From Serendipita indica DSM 11827 (Eukaryota; Basidiomycota; Agaricomycetes; Sebacinales; Serendipitaceae), in contig CAJVGD010000042.1 in assembly GCA_910890315.1 (NCBI GenBank), positions 1-64,000 of the forward strand: a stretch of 64,000 nucleotides of DNA, given 5' to 3'. The notes below the pieces were generated by a model, which did not search any database, was not told the DNA's origin, and saw only the letters and a program-made list of their open reading frames with translations. The translations under genes were made by a program, and so were the position numbers. Numbering within the stretch: the stretch's first letter is position 1; each line of letters begins with the position of its first letter. Below, one piece after another: positions 1 to 9,930 of the stretch.

Positions 1-861
1 ATGCTGGTTGAACTGTCACACCTTTCAACAACCACAACTCCGCTTTTCGATATTATCCAATCTATTGTGGCGTCTGATGCACGACTCGTCGGATCAATCA
101 ACAACCCACCAGGGGGCAGTACATACTGTGCGTTGGCCGCTCTTGACCTGTTGCCAGCCTCGCATCGTTCCTCGTCCGTCCAAACGGAGGGAGAGGCGCC
201 AGGTACCAACCAGTGCGTGCTCTCGCCCAAGCAGCGAGCGCAGACGGTGCGTTGGTTACTGTATCACCAGAGGAGCGGGTTTGCAGGACGTACGAATAAA
301 GAATCAGATGCATGTTATTGCTTCTGGTGCGGTGCGTCTTTGGCGGTTCGTCGTCCGTTCTCTCGAGTATGAGTCCAAGACGGTTAATATTTCGACATGA
401 CTCTTCACCTTTGCCGTGCGTAGATTCTAGGACACGGTGACCTGGTGAATACGAGTGCAAACGCCGACTTTCTCCTCAAGTGCCAGTTCAAGTTTGGTGG
501 TATTCGAAAGGATCCAGAGTCATCACCAGGTATGTACAAGTCGCAGAGAGGCAAAGGGGACGACTTATGGATCACCTATAGACCCCTATCACACCTATCT
601 CGGCCTCGCGTCCCTCACCATCCTCTCCAGAGAGGAAATGAACCTCTCCGCATTCGAGACACTCGACGCGTCCCTAAACACCACGTTCACGACGAGAAAG
701 TGGCTACGGGATCACCTTTGGAGCAACACTTCATCGTAGAATTGGAATTGGCTCTATCGTTTTCCAAGATGAAAAAGATGCTCGCTCAGAATAAATCCTC
801 TACTCTACAGTCTAATGCACAGAAATGGGAAAGTCAATGGGTTCCAAGACACGACAGATGC
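1..861. other. No recognisable gene
   Basis: Short overlapping open frames occur on both strands, but none shows a known motif, a convincing start or splice structure. I see nothing I can support before the 3' end of the carrier gene at 862. Confidence 0.5.
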
Positions 862-2123
862 TCACGCAAGATAGCGCATGAGAGCTTCGTATCTGGTACC
901 ATCCATCAGAACATGAGCATTAAACAAAGACGTAGACTACGCACGTGAGCATGGTGACGGCACTGCTGGGGACCGTCCGGAAGAGGTTGATCGACAAGCC
1001 CTTGTAAAGCCCGCGCCACGTCTCCTCTTGCAATATCCTCGCAGCCGTCTGTACGATGCCGTGATAATGCACCTGCGGATTCACGCTCCCGGGGAGCGAG
1101 GGAGCCCTCAGCGGTCGCTTTTGCATCTGCAGCCGGGTGCGGATGACTTCGTGCGGATACGTCGCGATGGAGGCGACCATCTTTGAGCCACCAGAGCATC
1201 CGAGGATAGTATAGTATGGCAAGTCTTCTCCTGGGTGGGCTTGCTCTGTAAATCATGTGAATATCCTGATTTCACGACCGGGAGGAAGGCGCGTACCGGC
1301 CCATTCCTTGAGTTGCTCGTACAAGGGGAATTGTACGGCGACATGTGTGATGCCGAGGAGCGAGGTGAGGAGACCTCGATAAAAGGCCTTGATGCCCTCT
1401 GCGCGGTAGATGGTGAGAAAGCAATCGAGCGTGTGTTTATATGGTTTCTCGTGCAAAGGTTGTGCCTTTCAATTTGTTAGTTTGTGGATTCTAGTGGTCA
1501 CGATACGCACCATGATTCGTGTTTTCACAACCCAGAGCGGGCTTGTACACACTGTGCTGACCGCTCCTGCAGACATTGCAGAAAAGACGTGTAGAGCGAG
1601 TGAATGTCGCTTGTCTAGAGCATGGTCGGCTGTTTATTGCATATCGTCAGCCCTTCCGAGTTTGCACACAGGAGAGATGACGCACGGTCCACGACAGGTC
1701 GCGTACCGCCGAGAGCAGCTTCTCCAAAATATGCTTTTACGGAATCGTAGACCGTGAAATAGATGGCCCATGTCGGTAAATAGCCCAATATTGTAGGACC
1801 CAACCCTCTATAAAATCCACGGATCCCCTTTTTCTCATACACGTAGCGTGTTGTTTCTATTGTAATTTGAACGAAGAGTGATGAGCAAAAGGCGCACACG
1901 ACAACAAGGTCGTACCAATCACACCACGGTATCCGAGCGTCCCGTGGGCAAACTCTTGAGCCTGGAGTTTTGTCTTGATGACGTCGAGAGGACATCCTGC
2001 AATGGATGTAACGAGTCCTGCGCCTGCGCCTGCGAGTGCCGAGCGATTAAAGACGTGCGCCTTCGTCGAGTTTCTGCCCGACGTGGCAGAGTCGCGCATC
2101 AGATTGGTGTCACTGCGACACAC
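862..2123 (-). CDS. Mitochondrial NAD+ carrier (SLC25, YIA6/Ndt1-like)
   Basis: Inner-membrane solute carrier of the SLC25 family, closest by eye to yeast YIA6 (NAD+ import into the matrix). Exons on the minus strand: 2123-1916, 1856-1707, 1614-1511, 1465-1297, 1245-945 and 892-862. The introns are 45-92 bp, all GT-AG, and every phase agrees. All three SLC25 repeats are visible: CPLDVIKTKLQAQ followed by GIRGFYRGLGPTILGYLPTW, then SPLWVVKTRIM followed by GIKAFYRGLLTSLLG, then TYPHEVIRTRLQMQ followed by WRGLYKGLSINLFRTVPSSA. The TYPHE.RTR form and the IYF.VYD and QFPLYE..K motifs favour the YIA6/RIM2 branch. The last exon is 31 bp and encodes the end of VTMLTYEALMRYLA. A start at 2099 is also possible. 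The gene is divergent from the DUF427 gene, with 176 bp between start codons. The family is certain; the substrate is inferred. Confidence 0.88.
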
Positions 2124-2299
2124 AAAGTCCCGCCAATACCTCTGTCCGCTTCCCTCGTCGTCGGCGTCGGCGTCGGTTGGGATGCCCGCAAAGGCAGGGG
2201 GTCAAGGTCGAATCCAAGTGATAGAGCTCGCCACTTTAGCACTTGACGCCGCCCACTACCGCCCGTTTATCGCACAAATCTCAAACGAAATCAGCAATA

Positions 2300-2754
2300 A
2301 TGGTCAAAGTCTATCTGAATGATGTTCTCGTCGCAGAGGGAGAGAATCCACCCGTCGTAGAGGGAAACTACTACTTTCCCCCGAGTGCAATCAAAAAGGA
2401 GTACTTTACAGACTCCCAGACACAGTATGCACCCTATAGCATCCATTATAATGTCTGATGACTCTCCTTTAGCACGACATGCCCTTGGAAGGGGTAATAC
2501 CCTTTCTGCCATACATACGTTTGCTGATCCCACTCCCCCGTTTACTAGCAAGGCATCCTACTACAATCTCAATGTTGGAGAAACAAACGTCAACGACGCA
2601 GCTTGGTGAGCAATTACTCATTCCTCACGTGACTGCTGATCACCAACGACCATCGGGCTCGGATATTAGGTACTATCCTGCTCCCAAGGACGCTGCAAAG
2701 AATATCGAGGGGCATGTCGCATTCTACAAGAACAAGGTCGTCATCAAAGAGTAA
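2300..2754 (+). CDS. DUF427-domain protein
   Basis: Small protein of about 90 residues made almost entirely of a DUF427 domain (beta-rich, function unknown). Exons: 2300-2424, 2473-2493, 2549-2605, 2670-2754. The second exon is only 21 bp, but it supplies the conserved THTTCPWKG signature. Splicing then joins it to KASYYNLNVG and to DAAWYYPAPKDAA, followed by the terminal strand AFYKNKVVIKE. Every junction is GT-AG and in phase, so the microexon is well supported. Basidiomycete homologues commonly stand alone like this. It shares a 176-bp intergenic region with the divergent mitochondrial carrier. Confidence 0.88.
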
Positions 2755-3078
2755 CTTCTAGAGTTAATTGCAATAAAGACCAACGTTTACTAGTTTATTA
2801 GTCGTGGCCGTAAGAAAGCTGGCCTTGAATGAGATGGCTTGCTGGGTCGACCAATGAGTATAATAAATTGGGTATAATCTCTTGTGGACTATTATATAAC
2901 TTTGGATTCCCTGCCCACAGTTGTACAGCACTTCAGGAGCAAAGCCAGAGGACAAAGCAAAGCTCAACTCAGAGTCGTCCACGACAACCTGTTGGTGTTT
3001 TGCAAACCACGCATCGAGTAGGAATACTGAAACGACGCATAATTCTACAGACAACCCTCTGAATATTCCGCATTCAAC

Positions 3079-4057
3079 ATGACCGAACTCTGCCCCGTCT
3101 ACGCGCCCTTCTTTGGAGCTCTCGTACGTCCTTGTCCACCCCACGCTTTTGAAAATTACCTTTTTCACCAACACGCATTTTATTCCGTTTTATAGGGCTG
3201 CACAAGCGCCATCGTCTTCACTTGTACGTCTACTTTCGTAGAACCCACGCTGCAACCCTCGTTCTGGCGCTGACAATCCGTCTTTTCGACTCTGAACAGG
3301 CTTTGGTGCTAGGTGAATATCATTATTTGGGTGATCTCATCGTGTGCTGACGAGCCTTGACACGGCTAGTTATGGAACCGCAAAGTCGGGTGTTGGTGTC
3401 TCTGCCATGGCCGTCTTGCGACCAGATTTGATGATGAAGTGCTGTATCCCCGTCGTCATGGCTGGTATCATTGGTGTACGTCGTCTCCTTTCGCTCTGCC
3501 CGCGCGCAGTCCAGCTGACGTGGTCTGTAGATCTACGGCTTGGTCGTATCGGTCTTGATTGCCAATACCCGTGCGTATTCATTCCGTTTGTGTCTTTGGT
3601 CTGGCCTATCGGCCACCAGAGACTCGCATTTTACATATTGCTGACGGAGTTGCTTGCAGTGTCGATGCACATGACTCTCTTCCAAGGTGTTGTACAACTC
3701 GGTGCAGGTTTGGCCGTCGGTCTTGCTGGTCTTGCCGCCGGATTCGCCATTGGTATCGTCGGTGATGCTGGTGTAAGGGGAACAGCACAACAGCCACGAT
3801 TGTTCGTCGGAATGGTGAGTTTTCTGTCTCTTACACAGCCTATGAAATCTGACTTGCCCTTTAGATTCTCATTCTCATCTTTGCCGAAGTCTTGGGTCTT
3901 TACGGTACGATTATGCCCCGAGTTCTTTACGAGCTAACTCATCTCTTCTAGGACTCATTGTTGCGCTCATCATGTCGTCTGCCACCGGCAGTGCCAGCGT
4001 ACGTATCTCGTCCCTGTTCCTCTGTTCACGACGCTCATCCCCCCTTAGTGCTCCTAA
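3079..4057 (+). CDS. VMA3: V-type H+-ATPase proteolipid subunit c
   Basis: 16-kDa proteolipid that forms the rotor ring of the vacuolar V0 sector and carries protons across the membrane. Exons: 3079-3123, 3196-3223, 3300-3312, 3370-3475, 3531-3570, 3660-3814, 3865-3904, 3952-3998, 4049-4057. The frame holds throughout, giving about 160 residues, the usual length. Visible hallmarks are the N-terminal [30 protein letters not shown], the second-repeat [34 protein letters not shown], and [12 protein letters not shown], whose Glu is the proton-binding carboxylate. Two exons are tiny: 13 bp, and a final 9 bp encoding Cys-Ser-stop. The 3' end converges on the DUF6593-like gene. Confidence 0.93.
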
Positions 4058-4302
4058 GCTTGACGAGAAGAAGTGTCGCTCCATCCACGATCTGCTTCCG
4101 CATTCTCGTACGGCTGCGGCGTCCGACTCTCAACAAGACGAGCTTGACATGCCCGACGGCCCTAGTTTATGGATGTTACGTCGTCTCTGCCACTCTGTCT
4201 GAATTATATTTTCCTCTTCCCCACAGACACATGATACATGGGCATAAAATTGGCTACAGTGAGGGTATCATCTCTAATGGTATAACGTGACGGCAGTGGA
4301 GG

Positions 4303-5226
4303 CTAGATCGTCGACTTGCGGTCTATATAGAGTCGGCGGTCCCGTTCCATGATCACCCAAGAGACAATGACTTGATCTATCATTGACAGGAGAGACGTCG
4401 ACACGTGCAAGCACGCTGCCGTCCCTTCTTCCGGGTTCGCTTCTTGGTAGGTAACGAGAGGAGTCGAGACTCTTCGACCTCTCTCGCATTGAATGAGCTC
4501 GACGGGTGCGTTGCCGTTTGCCTTCCACTTGAATATCCGGCCGTCCGCCGCAGCAAACATGGTCGACTGACCTCTGCACGCAAGGGGCCAATTGTCAGCA
4601 TTATCCATCCTATCGACAGTATTTGGGAATTGTGAATTGTACGCACCTCCCTTTGGTATTCTTCAAAAACTCGTCGATGCGCACGTCGACAACGTCGTGT
4701 TTGGGCGAGCCAAGCCGCCTTCCGAATCGAATACGCGACGACCTCGTCTTCTCGAGCCATTCCATCTCGGCAACCATCAACCCTATTTCTGCAGCCGCAG
4801 AAGTCGTGGCATGCGAGCTCCCGTTTCCCGCTCCTCCCCTTCGCTTGCTGGCTTCTCTCGCGGCACGTGCAGTGTTGCCGTATAGGCGTGATACGCGCGT
4901 AATGTGTGGAGGCTTCATAGATGATGCGGTCGAGGGTCGGGACCCGATGGGTTCTTGGAACGAAACGGTTCTGTAGAGCGTTTTGCCGGTTTCGGTCGTG
5001 AAGCTTGCGTTTGTTGGATCTGGTAATGGTGAGTATTTTGGATTGGGATTGGAGAGTGCGTACCTTCAGAGCTAATGTCGATCCTAAAGTAGTCTGTTGG
5101 CTCAAACCATGGCTCGTCGAAAGAGTCGAGTGACGAGCGCGGGGATTGTCGAGATGAAGACGATGGGGATTCAAATGAGCTTCCAAAGTCGTCGCAGTCC
5201 ATCACACACAGAGAGGGGTGTCGCAA
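4303..5226 (-). CDS. DUF6593-like protein
   Basis: Three-exon gene on the minus strand: 5226-5064, 5019-4647, and about 4573-4303. The N-terminal 60 residues are Ser- and Asp-rich and probably disordered. The second exon carries TLYRTVSFQEPIG, an Arg/Ala-rich basic stretch, and AEMEWLEKTRSSRIRFG. The third carries FAAADGRIFKWK and VIVSWVIMERDRR. This beta-strand pattern (a 'DG.x(Y/F).W+' motif followed by a hydrophobic strand ending in E+.RR) matches the basidiomycete DUF6593 family of unknown function. The second intron has two possible acceptors in the same frame. The one at about 4574, after a CTGAC branch-like site, gives a 73-bp intron; the nearer one gives only 37 bp, so I prefer the longer. 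Confidence 0.7.
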
Positions 5227-6600
5227 ACCGTCGAAGGAGGTGGTGGTAGTTGCAGATCAAGTCAGGAGGCAAGACGGTGCCGGGTTGTTTCGGTTTGGTA
5301 TGGTACAGTCTTGCGACTTATGTAGTCGTGAAGCGCAGCGCCTCGCTTATACCCCTTTGTGTGCTGTGCCAGCTGATCCCGTTTATATAGGCGCTAATAG
5401 CTGCGTGCTGGGTAGGGTGTCGCGACGTCTCAGCTTGTCGCGACAGTCTGTTTTGATATGTCGTTAACGCGAGAAAAAGTAAGAAGCGCAACGTATCGAT
5501 TCCCGGGGGGATGCCCATTGGACGAGATGACGGTGGCACCGAGATAGATTCCACGAATTTGCCTGTGGTTTCTAGCCTGCGGTCGGTTGTTGGTAGGGGC
5601 GTATTCCCAAGAGCATGTACACGTCTATCGGAATCGGAAATCACGGTCCCAGCCTACGAGCCACTTCCCTTCGGTGGCTCAGCTCCTACTTCTTCCCCGC
5701 CGGCAGACGACTTCTCATCTTCGTTATCAATACCCGTTGCATCGAGGAGGCGACGTCGTCGGATATTGTCGCATAGATTACTATTGTACTCGTCCCCGTA
5801 CTCGACCGAGTCGCGCAGCCTAGAGTCTCGGGTCTTGTGAAACATTTCGCATCGGCGTTAGTTGACCCGTCGGAGTTGACAGACCTTGTGAATACTGATA
5901 ACCTCCCCCAATGATTCACCGCAGGTCGGTTGCCATTGCGACCCGTCAACACGACTAGGTGCCGCGGGAAACGCTGACTGACACATGGTTTGATCGTCAG
6001 AGTCTAAAATACTTTAGATATCGACCTGGTCTCGCCTAGGTGAGTACTGGTTTCAATTTACGGGTGTAAAAATCCAAGGCAGTTTCCATGTAGTTGGGGC
6101 TTGAACCTGGTCAGAAAAGGAACTGGTGGGTCATTTCTCCGTCAAGATTATGCGTCCCCTCGAAGAAGCCCCAGATAATACAGAGAAGAGTAAATGGAGA
6201 TAGTGGTCGTAATGAAATCATAAGTCAAGGCACGGCGTGTCAACTATTAATGGGGTTTGCAAGTTTGCCTCGTCACGAGAACGAGTGGACTTTCACCGAC
6301 GGTTGAAGTCATCGCAATCCGTGTCGCGCTCCCTGGAGATAGAAGAGCCAGCGGAGAAACACATCAGGAACTCCCATGACACGGTAAATGGGTCGTTCTT
6401 ACAGTGTGACCCCATTCCGAATAGCGGGTAGAGCTGTGTTTATTGAGGACTTGTATAGACACGCTAGATATTACGAAACGGGCATAATGGTTGTTAATCT
6501 ATCATCTAGTGTTCAGAGTGCGCGAGTCTCCTCTTCTTGCGTACGTGCAGGCTATAGCATAAGTCGCGCATTTTTCACCTCCAAATTGCGTTGAGAGCCG
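5227..6600. other. Gene-poor stretch
   Basis: No open frame here shows a family motif, convincing splicing or low-complexity coding features. The first 200 bases are presumably promoter for the DUF6593-like gene. I see nothing else that I can support. Confidence 0.4.
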
Positions 6601-6660
6601 AAACAGGTTCTGTGCCTATGTAAAAGGCCATTTTTTACGACCGCTTTCATTTGGTCCGCA

Positions 6661-7031
6661 ACGTTGTGCGAGGTTCTCGGTAGAATTAGAAGCTCACCTG
6701 TACGTGGGTTATGCGAGACCAAGTAACACTTAGCGAGCGCGAGCGAGTTCACCAGTCTAAACCCGTTTATTGATGGGGCTATCAAATTGGGAGGAGTACA
6801 GGAGGTTCTGCTGGTTAATACATGTACATATCGTCTCATATAGTACATTTAAACATCAGAGAAAGAAAATGGCGATGAGAAAGTTAGGCATGTGCCAATG
6901 CCGTCGCTACAACGGTACAACAGAGGCCATGAGGAGAAGAACGGTGAGAATGATATAGAATAAACAATGAATATCACGGGTGCGGTTTAGACGTGCGTCG
7001 CGAGGAGGAATCCTCGAGACCTTACACGTTG
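6661..7031. mobile_element. 359-bp insertion flanked by ACGTTG
   Basis: Copy B is continuous across this point, reading CTACGTTGAGTC on its own strand. Copy A has ACGTTG at 6661-6666 and again at 7026-7031, with 359 bases between that are absent from B. A duplicated 6-bp target is the signature of a small transposon insertion (a nonautonomous DNA element or a SINE). The ends show only weak inverted similarity (GGTTCTCG against GGTCTCG), so the class is undecided. Confidence 0.5.
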
Positions 7032-7269
7032 AGCATGAGTGGCTGGCTGGTGTGGCTTCGTTGCGCATGGTTGCTGGCTTGTTTGAGGATTCGAACAAAA
7101 TAACCCGCAAAGACTCTTCCATACGATGCATATGTATTACTGGCTTAGTTTTCTAGACATCTTCAGACCGCGGGTCGTGACACCGTCCCCCTGGCTAGCA
7201 TAAGCCTCCAACAGGGGCTACAGGCTAACAGATCAACCAACTAACCATCCGGAATCAAAGATATAGATC

Positions 7270-8435
7270 CTGTTTCTGCCTCCGTGGGAATTTCGCTTTT
7301 AAACGACAGTTTGCAAAAGTGGGCTGGCAGGACTGTGTTGCAAACCTTGATTACCACGCCAACTTGCTCTGACATTTGGAACGCACGAATTGGCCTAATT
7401 ATGAAAACAGACGTCGCTGAGGACGAGAATCATCCCTCCAAGAAGCGAGTTAGGACCAAGATCGGGGCTGTGGTCTCCGAGAGGCATTCCCTCCTGGTAG
7501 TCCTCCACGAGCTAATAATCCTCCACTTCTACAGTAAGCACTCGTGAATTCCATGAGATGGGCCGCCATGACTCTTCAATGCCACCGACGTCGCCACACC
7601 TTGTCCAGCCAACCGTGATAACGTCGCTTTTGCTTTACAGGAAGCAGTTTACGCGAAGAATGGGTCACTTCTAGATGCATCCAGTGTTCTCCCAGCTGGA
7701 GAAGAGTCTTCTGGCGGCGATGGCAGCGACAATGTGCATCTGGTGAGCAAGTGCCGTCCTACTCATCTTCGTTATCTCCATCCCTTTTATCTACTCGTTC
7801 GTTAAAGGGGACTCTATACCTCTCGCGTAGTTCAATATTTTGCTGACGACACGCCTTTGTACTACCTGCAGGCTGGGGAGATTAATCCTTCAACGAAGAA
7901 GCCTAAGGAGAGTGAAGAACAGGAAGGCAAGGAAGCCGAGAGTGGAGAACCTCACGTGGAAGGCCAGCCACTAACTGATAGCTGCCACAACCCTCCAGTG
8001 AGCATTGACGCCAGCCCGTACTCAATGACTAACTTGTGCATTAGTTTGCCTCGACATCTATCCTGGCTGTATTAGATTCTGAAAAGGCATCCGAGGGGAA
8101 GGTTAAAGCATCGGATACTTAGCTATACCACGTTAACTGCTCGGCAGACCGACGGTGAATCCCCTGCGAAGGATCACGGCCCAGAGTTACAAACCAGCAA
8201 AACAGAGCCAGCACAAAAGCCAATGCTTAGAGAGGCGAAGAAGCCGAATAAGGCCAAGCGTCTCGAGATTGCCTCGACGATGCTGGCTTTGGATAAGACA
8301 TCTCTTGCGAAGGAGTGTACTAGACTTGGGCTTCCAGTCGATTGGCTCCCAATGCCAAAGGATAAAAATGAGGCCGGGAGAATTGTGGATTTGCGAAAGG
8401 ACAGAGGTCCCAGAGTAACCGACCCGAGTTTCTAA
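7270..8435 (+). pseudogene. Decayed copy of the unknown Lys/Glu-rich gene
   Basis: This is copy A of the gene at 40469-41700. Matching protein stretches include TLITTPTCSDIWNA, PSKKRVRTK, YYLQAGEI, STKKPKE, LTDSCHNPPVSIDASPYS, KRLEIASTMLALD and PKDKNEAG. Against B, two single-base losses near 7490-7530 break the frame at SERHS, so this copy is probably not functional. Its 3' end (GPRVTDPSF, stop) is probably ancestral, because in B the same point is interrupted by an insertion. Confidence 0.6.
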
Positions 8436-8722
8436 ACTCCGCCATTACTCACGACCTCACGTGCCGTCGCAGCTTTCAATAGATAATGACTAGAAAATCT
8501 TCGATATCTGTGAGGAATGATAACAACTAGAACAGTGACTGATATCCAAAGGCGGTCATATATAAGGCACATCAGCGAGCTTTATGCGAGGACCTAGCGA
8601 AGAGCAGCAAATTGGAGACACGTTTGAAGAGGTACTAATTGTGCCCAACTTGCTTCTTGAACCCTGCCACGATTGCTCCTTGCAATCACCACTCGAGTCC
8701 GCAATCTTTTCCTAAAGGTAAA

Positions 8723-9110
8723 AAGTGAATAACCGACCGCTTGGACCTCCTGATGTCCCGACGTCCATCCGTCAAAGATGCTCGGAGAACTCATCTCGTA
8801 ATCACCAAGGAGCTCTACACCAGAAGATGCAATCTGAGCATCGAGCATCTCCCCAACCCATCAAAATGTATCTCCCAGTTAGATTCGCCGACACCTTAAC
8901 TACTGGTAGAACCAAATGAGGAGCAAGAAATGGATATTCGGAAGATGCTACCCCAAACGTGGCGTTTTGCACTGATGAGCTCTGCTGCCGCTCTCCTCGT
9001 TGTGGACGCCGCAAACAGTCTGGAGGAAGGTGGGCGATTGGCTAGCGCTTGAAATGCGTTCTGTTCGTTGGAGACTGGGATAGTTGGCAATTCGGTGCAG
9101 TTCCTCTCGA
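8723..9110 (+). pseudogene. Gutted relic of anthranilate phosphoribosyltransferase
   Basis: Positions 8723-8895 match the first about 65 codons of the intact trpD gene at 35315-36534 (DVPTSI.Q, LGELIS, EHL). Positions 8918-9085 match its last about 55 codons (LMSSAAALLVVDAANSLEEG). About 700 bp between them, including the PRPP-binding GTGGDG region, are gone, and the remaining frame has stops and shifts. It lies in copy A at the same relative position and orientation as trpD in copy B, so it is a dead duplicate. Confidence 0.8.
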
Positions 9111-9188
9111 CAAGTTGGAGAGCGGAGTACTGCATCATATACAACATCATAATGAAGAATACATAAAGCCTAAATGCTACTTCTATCT

Positions 9189-9782
9189 TCAAGCAGGAAT
9201 CACCAACGAGAGTTTTGGCCGAGGCAGTTTACGTGTGGCTATTCGGCAAGGTGTGACCGGTAAACCGCAATTTATATGGAAGAGAGACGGCTGAGATGGC
9301 ATTATCGTTGGATCTATCGGCTGGTGTGTTCGCCTCGTGGTAGACATTTTGACTGCGGACGTGGGCTGCCGCGAGCGAGCTGTGCCTGCTAAAGGTCCGA
9401 TGGGTCGGAGTTGGACTGGAATGGTCGGGTAGTTGTTGGACTGGAGATCAATGTGGTCCAGCGGCGTGGCATTAGCGCGACTCAGTGTCTCGCACCGATC
9501 ACGGCTTGTCATCGTCATGTCGCTTGTATAGTCTCGGTCAAGGCCGATGGGAGATGCAAGAAGATCCAGCTTAGACTGCATCTTCCCAGGTCGAAGGATG
9601 CTTGTGACCGTATTGTCACGGCCGTCCGCAGACGATCCCTCGCCGCGAATGAACGCCGCCTTCTGACCTGAAGCAGCCGCTCTATGTCCCATAAATAGCA
9701 AAGGTTTCTTCCATAGGCCGCCTTTGCGCGACTTTGTGCGATAGGAGCGTTGGGAGATGTCGGAAATAACTTGGAAAGCCAT
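9189..9782 (-). CDS. KLSL-tail family protein (copy A member)
   Basis: Intact intronless ORF of 197 residues with no known domain and no signal peptide. It is paralogous to the 230-residue ORF at 34534-35226. They share SKLDLLASPIG or TKLDLLASPIG (residues 71 onward here), FIR.EGSS upstream, PTIPVQLR, PIDPTI, and an almost identical C-terminus: PSLFHINCGLPVTP followed by RKLPRPKLSLVIPA at the very end. About 30 residues of the middle are missing relative to the paralogue. The reading frame has survived while the neighbouring genes of copy A decayed, which suggests it is still under selection. Two more distant relatives lie at 27001-27720 and 28777-29562. The function is unknown. Confidence 0.6.
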   Translation of the reverse strand: MAFQVISDISQRSYRTKSRKGGLWKKPLLFMGHRAAASGQKAAFIRGEGSSADGRDNTVTSILRPGKMQSKLDLLASPIGLDRDYTSDMTMTSRDRCETLSRANATPLDHIDLQSNNYPTIPVQLRPIGPLAGTARSRQPTSAVKMSTTRRTHQPIDPTIMPSQPSLFHINCGLPVTPCRIATRKLPRPKLSLVIPA

Positions 9783-9930
9783 TCGGGGGAAGATTTTTGC
9801 GAAGTGGTGAGGCGCTAAACAGTGGGATGATATACCATATGGGCATTGCAGCGTGTTTGATACGCAGTGAAAGGCAAATCTCGGCCATAGCCATCTGGTT
9901 GCATCCTGTGCAAATTCGCGCCTGCACCCA

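Larger units (their letters stand above)
6600..9930 (+). repeat. Copy A of an inverted segmental duplication
   Basis: This stretch matches the reverse complement of about 34480-36845 plus 40495-41990 (copy B). In order it carries an upstream region, a decayed copy of the unknown Lys/Glu-rich gene, a shared spacer (8436-8720), a gutted trpD relic, and an intronless family member on the opposite strand. Long near-identical stretches, such as the spacer around 8500-8700, make the homology certain by eye. Relative to B it has a 359-bp insertion with a 6-bp flanking duplication, lacks B's 3.65-kb insert, and has lost most of trpD. Confidence 0.85.
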
